Source of the DNA: JBMDXK01 sp048594375
Lineage (GTDB): Bacteria > Pseudomonadota > Alphaproteobacteria > Rhizobiales > Methylopilaceae
DNA length: 64,000 nt
Direction of reading: 5' to 3'
Assembly: GCA_048594375.1 (NCBI GenBank)
Contig: JBMDXK010000041.1
Location: 1-64,000 of the forward strand
Positions within the stretch are counted from its first letter, which is position 1; each line of letters opens with the position of its first letter. The translations under genes were made by a program, and so were the position numbers. This document shows positions 34,421 through 42,198 of this stretch, piece after piece. The notes beneath the pieces are model-generated. The model saw only the letters and a list, made by a program, of their open reading frames with translations. It did no database searches and was not told where the DNA came from.

Positions 34421-34819
34421 TCAGGGCTTATCCTGGGTTTCAAGCCACTTCTGCATAAATGCAATTTCATCATTCTGGGCGGCAATAATCTTTTCCGCCA
34501 ACGCTCTGACTTCGGGATCCTTGCCATGCTTCAACACCACCTTTGCCATCTCAACGGCGCCCTGATGGTGGGGAATCATGCCGCGCACAAAGTCAATATC
34601 GGCATTTCCAGTATAAGGTATGTCCATATCCTTATGCATGTCCGCAGCAACCTTCTGATAAGCCAAGGTCGAATCCGCAGGTTGGGAGGAGCGGTGTTGT
34701 TGTGCAGCATGATGGTGATGGTTGTCCTGAGCAAAAGCATCAGGGGCGGAGATTTCGGCAACCAGTGCAAGGGAACCAATTACGGTCGCTATCAGCAATT
34801 TATAAAATGGATAAAGCAT
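34421..34819 (-). CDS. DUF305 family secreted protein with His-rich segment
   Basis: A 132-residue exported protein with start ATG 34819 (CCGGAGA upstream) and a signal peptide ending DAFAQ near residue 31. A His-rich stretch (DNHHHHAAQQH) follows, then the DUF305 helical domain with the hallmark FVRGMIPHHQGAVEMAKVVL. DUF305 proteins are ferritin-like helical bundles, often encoded near copper-resistance genes. A copper link is plausible from the histidines, but no copper gene is adjacent. It lies upstream of yejB on the same strand, 136 bases away. Confidence 0.88.
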   Translation of the reverse strand: MLYPFYKLLIATVIGSLALVAEISAPDAFAQDNHHHHAAQQHRSSQPADSTLAYQKVAADMHKDMDIPYTGNADIDFVRGMIPHHQGAVEMAKVVLKHGKDPEVRALAEKIIAAQNDEIAFMQKWLETQDKP

Positions 34820-35246
34820 GAGTATATCTCCGGTCTGTGGACTTTTGGTGATTCTATAAAGCGATTTTAGCAAAAGTATAACGTTTTAAGGCTCCACTTT
34901 ATGTGATGGCAGTCCGCTTTACCCTTCGAATGAGAAAGTGGCATCATAAGAAGCAAGAAATATCACTTAAAATACAGAGATAAATGGTTGTATTTCAAGT
35001 TACAAATATGAATTTTGATTCACTATGCCTCTTTATTGCCATAATCGGGCTTTGCTTTTGTGTTTTTGGGTGAGAGAAAAACACTTATTTACAAGTTGCA
35101 ACTTTTTTTTATTGTTATTTTACAGATACTTACCATTTAAAAATACGTTCAATGGCCAATGTTGCAGAGAAAGCACAGACAAGCAGCGCGGCTTGGCGTA
35201 GAAATCAATACATCAGATTTACCTACAACAAACGGGAACTACCCAA
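34820..35246. other. AT-rich intergenic region upstream of omp copy 3
   Basis: About 430 bases without a gene. It contains the perfect 12-base palindrome AAGTTGCAACTT (35093-35104) followed by a run of T. The last 100 bases likely form a long 5' leader for the highly biased omp copy 3. Confidence 0.45.
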
Positions 35247-35921
35247 ATGATCCGTAAAAGCATCCTCGGCGCTTCTGCCGCTGCTCTCCTCCTCGCAACT
35301 GCTGGTTTTGCATCTGCTGCTGACCTTCCTTCCGTTGCTCCTTACCAGTCCGTAGCTCCAGCCGGTTATTATGACTGGACAGGTTTCTACGTTGGTGCGC
35401 AAGTTGGTTATGCTTTCGCAGACACCAACTTCGGTTCTGACCTTGACGGCGTTGTAGGCGGTATTCATGCTGGTTATAACCACCAGATCAACAACTGGGT
35501 TTTCGGCGTAGAAGCTGATATCGAAGCTTCCGGTGCAGATGCTTCTACAACTGTTCCTGGCGTTGCATCCTTCCAAGCTGATGTTGAATGGCTCGGTTCT
35601 GTTCGCGCTCGCGTTGGTTATGCCTTTGACCGCGTTCTCGTTTACGCAACCGGTGGTGTGGCATTCGGTGGTGTAGATGCACGCTTCACAGATCTTTCTG
35701 TAGCTCCTGCAGTATCTGCTTCTGACAGCAACACACATGTTGGTTGGACTGTTGGCGCTGGTATCGAATACGCAATCACACAAAACGTAACAGCACGCGC
35801 TGAATACCGTTACACTGATCTCGGTTCAAAAACCTACAACTTCGGTGCAGTTGCTCCTGCAGCATCAATCGATGCACAAGATATCCACGCTGTTCGCGTT
35901 GGTGTATCCTACAAATTCTAA
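35247..35921 (+). CDS. Omp25/31-type outer-membrane beta-barrel protein, copy 3
   Basis: Third paralog, on the opposite strand, with 224 residues. The signal peptide (KSILGASAAALLLATAGFAS) ends near AADLP. The block YYDWTGFYVGAQVGYAFADT, the HAGYNHQINNWVFGVEADIE segment and the terminal HAVRVGVSYKF show the same barrel. It uses a narrow set of codons (GTT, GCT, TTC, GGT, AAC), as expected for a very highly expressed gene, more so than copies 1 and 2. A strong terminator follows. It is probably the major outer-membrane protein of the three. Confidence 0.94.
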   Translation: MIRKSILGASAAALLLATAGFASAADLPSVAPYQSVAPAGYYDWTGFYVGAQVGYAFADTNFGSDLDGVVGGIHAGYNHQINNWVFGVEADIEASGADASTTVPGVASFQADVEWLGSVRARVGYAFDRVLVYATGGVAFGGVDARFTDLSVAPAVSASDSNTHVGWTVGAGIEYAITQNVTARAEYRYTDLGSKTYNFGAVAPAASIDAQDIHAVRVGVSYKF

Positions 35922-35959
35922 TTCTGCTCAGGCTCAAGCCTGATCTGGAATTTATGCGA

Positions 35960-35990
35960 AACCCGGCCTCTGGCCGGGTTTTTTCTTTTT
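35960..35990 (+). terminator. Rho-independent terminator of omp copy 3
   Basis: AACCCGGCC, loop TCT and GGCCGGGTT are followed by TTTTCTTTTT, 38 bases after the stop codon. It is a textbook intrinsic terminator. Confidence 0.92.
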
Positions 35991-36090
35991 GGAAAGGACA
36001 AAGAGAACCAAACTAATGCTGTGAGAAACGGCATTTATTTAAATCCTTCTGTTCAAGGCATAGTGGAGCGGGCGGTAGGAACTTCTGTGT

Positions 36091-36125
36091 GAAGCACCGT
36101 CGTCATTCTGACGCAGGTCAGAATC
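36091..36125. repeat. REP-like palindrome between omp copy 3 and GT2 gene
   Basis: The sequence CGTCATTCTGACGCAGGTCAGAATCCACG contains the inverted repeat ATTCTGAC-GCAG-GTCAGAAT. Such 'CATTCTGACGCAGGTCAGAATCC' palindromes resemble dispersed intergenic repeats known from many proteobacterial genomes. Only one copy is present in this window. Confidence 0.5.
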
Positions 36126-36328
36126 CACGAAAAACCCGTTATGAAATATGAAGCAGTATCGCGCTATACTGGAGCGTATAAAAAACAATACCCTGTAACT
36201 TTATGGACAGCATCAGGCAGGAGAGACGATACGCGCAGGATCACCTGCCAAGGCAAACCGTGAGTAAAATGGCTCACGGTGCGACGCCGCAATCCAAAGA
36301 AATAAGCGGCTTCTTCCGGCTGACGGGT

Positions 36329-36369
36329 ATTCCGCTTTATTCCGCTTGTTTCATTCCGCTTTGTTCCGC
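36329..36369. repeat. Short direct repeats ATTCCGCTT at the 3' end of the GT2 gene
   Basis: Three copies of ATTCCGCTT (36329-36337, 36339-36347, 36353-36361) and a fourth partial copy (TTCCGCA) span the stop codon of the glycosyltransferase gene. They encode or follow its last residues (MRNKAE). The array may be slippage-prone and could vary the C-terminus. Confidence 0.55.
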
Positions 36370-38258
36370 ATAATTTTAAGACGCGATGTGCGGGCATAAC
36401 CATGCTCGGTCTTTTCCCAGAAATGGGGGGAATAAAGCAATTGCACCAGCGCGCGCCAGGCGGCAAAAGATACGCATAACCAATAGAAAATCAAGGTAAA
36501 TGGCGCGTGCCAGAGCGACCATAAGGAGCGTTGCAGCAATGCACACAGGATAATAACAAACGCTGCACAAAACCCGAATAACAGTGCAAAAAGGTGCAGA
36601 TGATGCAAGGCGCTATCCTCGCGGAGCAAATTTCCTGAAAATCCTTGTATTGCACACAGCACTAAAAACACCGGAAACGCCAGCGCTACTAAAGGCATAC
36701 CAGCAATAAACCCCTGAAAGATAAGGAAATTTTTCCACCCTAACTGGTTCCACAGAGCAAGCGGTGTGCGCATGTGAACACCCCAGGTAATCATATAGCC
36801 TTTCATCCATCGAGTACGTTGAGTAAGCCAGCTTATCCCTCTGTTGGGTGCTTCTTCCCACGTTGCACTTGTTATCATACCAAGATGGTATCCTCTGCGT
36901 CCCAAACGTGCGCCGAGATCGGCATCTTCCGTCACATTATAGGCATCCCAGCCTCCGCATTCCCGCAATACCGAGGTTTTGAAATGGTTGGAGGTTCCTC
37001 CCAAGGGAAACAGCACTTTAAAGCGTGCAAGAGCAGGAAGAAGAATCTCAAACAAGGCTGTGTATTCCAGCGTGAAATGCCGGGTTATCCATCCATCCTG
37101 TGTGTTGTCGATGGTCAAATGCCCCTGCACGCACGCAAGGTTTTTATCCCCCAATGTGAAGGCTGAAAGAGCCGCGCGCAATTGTCCTTTATCCGGCTCG
37201 TCCTCTGCATCGTAAACCGCAACATACTGTCCTCGCGCTGCCATCAAACCTATATTCAAAGCCCTTGGTTTTGTTCGTATTTTTCCTTTTGGAACAACCA
37301 GAACTTCCATGTTGCCGCGCAGTGCTGTCTTGTCGAGAGTTTCTTGAGTGATTTTATCCTCTGCTTCGACAAGAAATTTTATATCCAGTTTTGCTGCTGG
37401 ATAATCCAGCAGGCAGACGGAATTGACAAGCTTTTCAACGACTCGTGCTTCCTTGAAGAGCGGAATCAGCAAGGTGTAAACGGGCAGATCATGGTCTGCA
37501 ATCCGCTGAATTTGTCCCTCTTGCCTGGTCTGTAAAAACGCAATGCAGGCATAAAAACGCATGAGCGCCAAAAGAATAAAAAATGTGCTAAAACAAAGAC
37601 TTGCCCATAAAGGGAGATTGCCTTGCCAGATGCTGTACCCCACCAAAGCAATCAAGCCAATGGCGATGATTCGGATAAGACCTGTCGATTGTGCAGAAAG
37701 ATGCTTCCCAATGTTTTTTGTTGTATTTTCAGCATCTTGAGCCATATCTGTACCGCCAAGTTGCATAATAAGGGCAGCAAAATCGCGTGGGGATGCCAGA
37801 AAGATTTTTTTTCGCAAATCTCCTTGCTGCTTGCGCAAGAGAGGGAGCGCACGCTCAAGCGCTTTCCCTCTTAACGCCACAATCATACGTCCATCTTTAA
37901 GATGCAGAATGCCTGCACGAAGCGCTAGAGAAGCGTGGGATGCTGGAATATTTTCTTTTTTAAAATCAATATCATGAGTATCAATAATGCTGATTTTGCT
38001 ACGCAAGGCCAAGCGCCGCACAATCGCTTCAACAGGTACATCTGGACGAGCAAGCAAAGCATCAAGAAGCGTTACGTCAGCATGTTTTGCTTGAGCGTGA
38101 GCCTCAAGAAAAACCTGAGGCGGAACCATGTCAGCAAAGATTTTCCCAAGCAATGGTGAACGCTTGTCAATCCATTGTGAAACAAAATCAATGACCTGAT
38201 GAGAATAAATAGTGTTGTCAAGCGCTGTGTTATAAAGTGTAGAGAAGCCTTTATGCAT
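36351..38258 (-). CDS. Membrane GT2 glycosyltransferase with GspE-N-like leader domain
   Basis: A 635-residue processive-type glycosyltransferase. Residues 1-170 form a soluble GspE-N/MshEN-like domain (PPQVFLEAHAQAKHADVTLL, then a 'LALRAGILHLKDG' segment), a possible cyclic-di-GMP-type or regulatory module. Two membrane helices follow (about 190-240). The catalytic GT2 domain has YTLLIPLFKEARVVEKLV, the DXD-like YDAEDEPDKGQ, TEDADLGARLGRRG and QRTRWMKG. Three to four helices follow near the C-terminus. This layout is like XagB-type synthases of rhizobia, so a surface polysaccharide is likely, but the sugar is unknown. The ribosome site lies inside a perfect hairpin (38263-38288). Confidence 0.88.
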   Translation of the reverse strand: MHKGFSTLYNTALDNTIYSHQVIDFVSQWIDKRSPLLGKIFADMVPPQVFLEAHAQAKHADVTLLDALLARPDVPVEAIVRRLALRSKISIIDTHDIDFKKENIPASHASLALRAGILHLKDGRMIVALRGKALERALPLLRKQQGDLRKKIFLASPRDFAALIMQLGGTDMAQDAENTTKNIGKHLSAQSTGLIRIIAIGLIALVGYSIWQGNLPLWASLCFSTFFILLALMRFYACIAFLQTRQEGQIQRIADHDLPVYTLLIPLFKEARVVEKLVNSVCLLDYPAAKLDIKFLVEAEDKITQETLDKTALRGNMEVLVVPKGKIRTKPRALNIGLMAARGQYVAVYDAEDEPDKGQLRAALSAFTLGDKNLACVQGHLTIDNTQDGWITRHFTLEYTALFEILLPALARFKVLFPLGGTSNHFKTSVLRECGGWDAYNVTEDADLGARLGRRGYHLGMITSATWEEAPNRGISWLTQRTRWMKGYMITWGVHMRTPLALWNQLGWKNFLIFQGFIAGMPLVALAFPVFLVLCAIQGFSGNLLREDSALHHLHLFALLFGFCAAFVIILCALLQRSLWSLWHAPFTLIFYWLCVSFAAWRALVQLLYSPHFWEKTEHGYARTSRLKIMRNKAE

Positions 38259-38262
38259 ACAA

Positions 38263-38288
38263 ATATCCTGCCTGAGTGTGCAGGATAT
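38263..38288 (-). promoter_or_regulatory. Perfect hairpin covering the ribosome site of the GT2 gene
   Basis: On the minus strand ATATCCTGC, loop ACACTCAG and GCAGGATAT form a 9-base perfect stem ending 4 bases before the ATG. The right arm contains AGGAT, the only ribosome site. Folding would hide it, so translation may be controlled by RNA structure, or the dyad may be a DNA operator. Confidence 0.5.
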
Positions 38289-38438
38289 ATACGTTTACTG
38301 TGTCAGTTATAAAATAATTAAGTGCATCTGCGCGATGATTTACCCACAACTATTATAGTTATTTTATAAAAAACGAGATTTATTGACAAAAAAATCCAAA
38401 CTATGCTTCTATAAATTTTCCTCCAAGAGAAAAATCCA

Positions 38439-39749
38439 ATGCCCTCTTCTGCCACGCCCAATGAGGCGCCATCGCCAGCACCCAGCGCACCTCTGAGAGA
38501 GAGAACCGCAATCCTGCGCCTGTGGCTTGGAGGATTGCTCTTTTTTTTAGGTGCTTTTTTTGGTGCTCTTGCTTATCTTGGTGGTCAGCGTTTCATCGGT
38601 ACGGTATTGATTTTTATTGCTTTTTCAATTGTTATTTATTTAATTTTTCACCGTTCTCAACGCAGAACTATTCCTTTAAAATCAGTTGTTCCTCAAGCCT
38701 CTCATCCCTTTGATTCTGAGGCTGTTGTCATGGCTTTTCCTGAGCCGATAATTTTATTGGATTCGAATTTTTTCGTATATGTTTTCAATCAAGCAGCGCA
38801 ACAGTTGTTTCCAAATATTCATGCGGGAAAACCGCTTTCTTTTGCTGTGCGGGTTCCTGAAATACTGAGTGCTATTCGTCAAGCTGCGGAAGGTAAAAGT
38901 ATCACTGCCGACTATTCTGAACGCATACCGAAAGACACTTGGATGCAGGTTCACGCAGCTCCGCTTATGAATAAGCAAAAGCCTGATAAACAGTATATCT
39001 TACTTTCCTTAAAGGATCTGACCCCAATACGAAAAGCAGAGCGGATGCGTGTAGATTTTGTTGCCAATGCGAGTCATGAGTTGCGTACTCCGCTTGCTTC
39101 ACTGGTTGGTTTCATTGAGACCTTACGAGGCGCTGCAAAAGATGACGCCATAGCGCGGGATCGTTTTCTTTCTATCATGCGGGAGCAATCCCACCGTATG
39201 GCGCGTCTTGTTAATGACCTGCTGTCTTTGTCGCATCTGGAGCAGAAAGCACACCACAAACCCTATGGTGAAGTTGACTTGCGCGAGATTGTGATGCAGG
39301 TGCGTGATAGTTTGCTACCATTGGCCGAGAAAAAACAGGTAACAATTACACTCATAATGAACAAAGAGCCCTATCCCATTACCGCAGATCGGGATGAGAT
39401 GGTAAGAGTAGTTGAAAACCTTGTCGAGAATGCTCTTAAATATGGGGGCGATGGAGAAAAAATCGAAATAGAGCTTGTCCACACTCCAATCGAGAGTCCG
39501 ACCAAAATTCGACTTTCAATCAGGGATTACGGAGCAGGAATTGCTGCAGAGCATATTCCACGTTTGACAGAGCGTTTTTATCGTGCAGATGCAGATGCCC
39601 TTCAAAAGAAGCAGGGGGCAGGTTTGGGGCTAGCAATTGTGAAGCATATTCTTGTGCGCCACCAAGGAAAACTTATTGTTGAGAGCCAGCCGGGGAAGGG
39701 CTCGCTGTTTACAGTAGTGTTGCCCGCAAAAAAAACTCACGATGAATAA
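38439..39749 (+). CDS. phoR: Phosphate-type sensor histidine kinase PhoR
   Basis: Sensor kinase of the phosphate two-component system. It has 436 residues with two membrane helices near residues 29-68 (LWLGGLLFFLGAFFGALAYL) and a short periplasmic link. A PAS domain follows (about 90-190, EPIILLDSNFFVYVFNQAAQ). The HisKA box is FVANASHELRTPLASL with H213. The ATPase N box is VVENLVENALKYGG, with GAGIAAEHIPRLTERFYRAD and the G2 box GAGLGLAIVKHI. It is first in the order phoR, DUF486, phoU, phoB. The expected pstSCAB genes are absent. Confidence 0.93.
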   Translation: MPSSATPNEAPSPAPSAPLRERTAILRLWLGGLLFFLGAFFGALAYLGGQRFIGTVLIFIAFSIVIYLIFHRSQRRTIPLKSVVPQASHPFDSEAVVMAFPEPIILLDSNFFVYVFNQAAQQLFPNIHAGKPLSFAVRVPEILSAIRQAAEGKSITADYSERIPKDTWMQVHAAPLMNKQKPDKQYILLSLKDLTPIRKAERMRVDFVANASHELRTPLASLVGFIETLRGAAKDDAIARDRFLSIMREQSHRMARLVNDLLSLSHLEQKAHHKPYGEVDLREIVMQVRDSLLPLAEKKQVTITLIMNKEPYPITADRDEMVRVVENLVENALKYGGDGEKIEIELVHTPIESPTKIRLSIRDYGAGIAAEHIPRLTERFYRADADALQKKQGAGLGLAIVKHILVRHQGKLIVESQPGKGSLFTVVLPAKKTHDE

Positions 39750-39821
39750 AAATGATTGCAAAAATAATTCTAAGAAAGCATTGATAAAAAACACGATTTC
39801 ATTATTTGCGATTGAAATACC

Positions 39822-40172
39822 ATGCAAAGCTTTTCTGTACCTGTAACCACAATTGGTTTGCTCATTTTATCTAATATTTTTATGACGTTTGCATGGTACG
39901 GCCATCTCAAGTTCAAGACAGCGCCATTGTTGATGGTTATTGGGATCAGCTGGGGGATTGCGCTGCTTGAATATTGTTTTCAAGTTCCAGCTAATCGTAT
40001 CGGGCATGGATATTTCAGCGCAGCAGAATTGAAAACTATTCAAGAAGTAATCACTCTTGCAGTTTTTGTATTGTTCTCGGTATTTTATTTAAACGAACCC
40101 TTAAATTGGAACCATGGTGTCGGATTCCTTTGTATTGCTGTGGGCGCCTTTTTCATTTTCCACAAATGGTAA
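39822..40172 (+). CDS. DUF486/DMT-family small membrane protein
   Basis: A 116-residue protein with four membrane helices, including TTIGLLILSNIFMTFAWYGH, LLMVIGISWGIALLEYCFQV, and the C-terminal GVGFLCIAVGAFFIFHK. The motif VPANRIGHGYFSAAELKTIQ identifies the DUF486 family, distant relatives of the drug/metabolite transporter superfamily with unknown substrate. Its position between phoR and phoU, where pstSCAB normally lies, is unusual. It may be in the same transcript as phoR. Confidence 0.9.
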   Translation: MQSFSVPVTTIGLLILSNIFMTFAWYGHLKFKTAPLLMVIGISWGIALLEYCFQVPANRIGHGYFSAAELKTIQEVITLAVFVLFSVFYLNEPLNWNHGVGFLCIAVGAFFIFHKW

Positions 40173-40221
40173 CGGCATCTTGCTATTGCTTAGGCTTTGC
40201 ATGATGCAGACAAATCAGGCA

Positions 40222-40243
40222 TTGTCATATCAATGTCATATCA
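40222..40243 (+). promoter_or_regulatory. Pho box upstream of phoU
   Basis: TTGTCAT-ATCA-ATGTCAT-ATCA is a two-unit 11-base direct repeat that matches the PhoB box (CTGTCAT units with 4 AT-rich bases between). A -10-like TATTCT or TCTAAT follows at once. It lies 34 bases before the phoU ATG, so phoU and phoB are likely autoregulated by PhoB from this site. Confidence 0.75.
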
Positions 40244-40276
40244 ATATTCTAATGCTGTGGGATCAGGAGACACAAC

Positions 40277-40987
40277 ATGGTTGAGCATACCGTTCGTCGC
40301 TATGATGACGAATTGAAGCATCTTGGTGAAACAATTGCTGAAATGGGAGGTATGGCAGAACGTCAGGTTGCCGAATCCATTCAAGCGCTTCTCAAGCGCG
40401 ATAGCCAAATAGCTCAAGAGTTGATCCGCCGTGATCGGGCTATTGACCAATTACAGCACGATGCTGAAGAGCGTGCCATTTTAATTATTGCCAAACGTCA
40501 GCCAATGGCCATTGATTTGCGAGAAATTATTGCAGCGATGCGTATTTCAGGCGATATTGAACGGATTGGCGACCTTGCTAAAAATATTGCGAAACGCGCT
40601 TTAGCCCTTGAAGGTTCATTTTATTCTGCACGCCTTGCTAAAGGTTTAGAGCACATGGGTGACCTTGTTCAGCGACAGTTGAAGGATGTTCTGGATGCGT
40701 ATGCACAGCGTGATAACAAACGCGCCTTGCAAGTGTGGGAAAATGATAGCGAAATTGATGCTCTGCACACATCTCTATTTCGCGAATTGCTTACGTATAT
40801 GATGGAAGACCCCAGAAATATTGGTTATTGCACGCATTTATTATTCTGCGCTAAAAATATTGAACGTATTGGGGATCATGCAACCAATATTGCAGAAACT
40901 ATTCATTATCTTGTGACAGGCGAACAGCTTGCAGCAGAGCGACCAAAAGAAGATCTTGCAAGTACGCTTAGTATTCAGGCACAATAG
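40277..40987 (+). CDS. phoU: Phosphate transport regulator PhoU
   Basis: Helical-bundle regulator that links the Pst transporter to PhoR and holds the kinase inactive when phosphate is plentiful. It is 236 residues long and has two three-helix PhoU repeats. It starts with HTVRRYDDELKHLGETIAEM and contains IDLREIIAAMRISGDIERIG plus CAKNIERIGDHATNIAETIH. The metal-binding acidic clusters are present. A ribosome site (AGGAG) precedes the ATG. It overlaps no gene, and phoB follows 13 bases later. Confidence 0.95.
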   Translation: MVEHTVRRYDDELKHLGETIAEMGGMAERQVAESIQALLKRDSQIAQELIRRDRAIDQLQHDAEERAILIIAKRQPMAIDLREIIAAMRISGDIERIGDLAKNIAKRALALEGSFYSARLAKGLEHMGDLVQRQLKDVLDAYAQRDNKRALQVWENDSEIDALHTSLFRELLTYMMEDPRNIGYCTHLLFCAKNIERIGDHATNIAETIHYLVTGEQLAAERPKEDLASTLSIQAQ

Positions 40988-41000
40988 ATTTAAAATTCGT

Positions 41001-41717
41001 ATGGCAGCCTCTATTTTAATTGTAGAAGACGAAGAAGCACTTTCGCTTTTATTGGCTTATAATCTTGAAGCAGAAGGTCATCGTGTGAAGGTGATTATGC
41101 GCGGGGATGAAGCCGATATAGTATTAAAAGAAAGCATACCTGATCTTCTTATTTTAGACTGGATGCTTCCAGGAATATCAGGAATAGAACTGTGTCGCCG
41201 CCTGCGTGGACGTGAATCAACTCAGGCAATGCCTATCATTATGCTTACTGCGCGTGGAGAAGAGGCTGAGCGAATCCGTGGATTAGCGACTGGCGCAGAT
41301 GATTATATGGTCAAACCATTTTCTGTGCCGGAGCTGCTTGCGCGGGTGCACGCATTATTGCGCCGTACCAAGCCGGAAAAGCTGGCACAACGTCTCAAAG
41401 CACAAGATATTTTGCTTGATCGTGAAAAGCACCGTGTTTACCGTAATGGTGCCGAAATTCATTTGGGGCCAACGGAATACCGATTGCTTAATTATCTGAT
41501 GCAAGCTCCTGGTCGCGTATATTCCCGCGAACATTTGCTGAATGCTATATGGGGGAACAATATTTATATTGATGAGCGCACAGTGGATGTGCATATTGGG
41601 CGCTTGCGTAAAGCCTTGAATGGTAAAGATTATCCAGATCCCATTCGCACTGTACGTGGCTCTGGCTATTCTTTTGATGAAAATTTTGTTAAAAAAACAA
41701 AAAATGACAATGAATAG
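41001..41717 (+). CDS. phoB: Phosphate response regulator PhoB
   Basis: OmpR-family regulator of phosphate genes. The start is ATG 41001, giving 238 residues. The receiver domain (1-120) has VEDEEA (E9, D10), phospho-acceptor D53 in LILDWMLPG and K102 near MVKPFS. The winged-helix output (about 135-230) has HLGPTEYRLLNYLM, GRVYSREHLLNAIWG, ERTVDVHIGRLRKAL and VRGSGYSF. It follows phoU by 13 bases and shares the Pho-box promoter. phoR is upstream beyond the DUF486 gene. Confidence 0.95.
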   Translation: MAASILIVEDEEALSLLLAYNLEAEGHRVKVIMRGDEADIVLKESIPDLLILDWMLPGISGIELCRRLRGRESTQAMPIIMLTARGEEAERIRGLATGADDYMVKPFSVPELLARVHALLRRTKPEKLAQRLKAQDILLDREKHRVYRNGAEIHLGPTEYRLLNYLMQAPGRVYSREHLLNAIWGNNIYIDERTVDVHIGRLRKALNGKDYPDPIRTVRGSGYSFDENFVKKTKNDNE

Positions 41718-41793
41718 TCAAGCTATACAGAAGACCTTCAATTAAAATGTTCATTTTATTAGTGCCAACAGCCAGGCGCAACTAAAAAACCGT

Positions 41794-41847
41794 CATAAGA
41801 TAAAGACTTATATCCTGAGATATGTAATCATTTTATATGTCTCAAGG
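41794..41847 (-). repeat. Palindromic repeat element, copy 2 (downstream of bfd)
   Basis: On the minus strand it reads CTTGAGACATATAA, loop AATGA, TTACATATCTCAGG, then ATATAAGTCTTTATCTTATG. It aligns with copy 1 at 1478-1530 in nearly every position. It starts 23 bases after the bfd stop, in the same orientation relative to bfd as copy 1 has to bfr. It also lies after phoB, which converges on bfd. Confidence 0.75.
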
Positions 41848-41869
41848 CTAGATAAGCCGATTCCAGCTG

Positions 41870-42139
41870 TTAATGTTCTGCGATTATAAGCAAGTTTTGC
41901 TCTCGTTCTGTTGCAGCGTTTTCTTGAGCCAAAGCTATTGGGCAAATGGCGCATTTCGCGGCGCAATTCTTGTTTACTTCATGCAGAATAGAACGAATTG
42001 TGCGCGTACACCGACCGCACTGCGCACTGCAACCAAAGCATTTATGCACTTGCCCAGGAGTGCGAACGGCACCTTCACTGCGGGTACAAGCGTCTCGAAT
42101 AGCGTGATCGCTTAATATATTGCATGAGCATACAATCAT
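41870..42139 (-). CDS. bfd: Bacterioferritin-associated ferredoxin Bfd
   Basis: [2Fe-2S] ferredoxin that donates electrons to bacterioferritin to release stored iron. It has 89 residues and the BFD domain with four cysteines: MIVCSCNIL (C4, C6) and HKCFGCSAQCGRC (C34, C37). The Bfd spacing CXC-N27-CXXC is met. More cysteines follow (C41, C44 and CAAKCAIC near residue 60), an unusual extra set for Bfd. An Irr-like box lies 43 bases upstream. The gene is separate from bfr but seems to share its regulation. Confidence 0.9.
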   Translation of the reverse strand: MIVCSCNILSDHAIRDACTRSEGAVRTPGQVHKCFGCSAQCGRCTRTIRSILHEVNKNCAAKCAICPIALAQENAATEREQNLLIIAEH

Positions 42140-42181
42140 GAAATCACACGCAGCCTTGAAGTAAATGGTACAATGTTATAG

Positions 42182-42198
42182 TTTAGAATTATTGTAAA
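42182..42198 (-). promoter_or_regulatory. Candidate Irr/iron-control box upstream of bfd
   Basis: TTTAGAATTATTGTAAA matches the palindrome TTTAGAA-N3-TTCTAAA in 13 of 14 arm positions. It is placed where a repressor would cover the bfd promoter. It matches the layout of the weaker box at 903-919 before bfr. Confidence 0.65.

Noticed and set aside
36164..36466. A 100-codon open stretch overlapping the GT2 3' end
   Set aside because: It overlaps the glycosyltransferase in another frame and includes the short direct repeats and promoter-less DNA.
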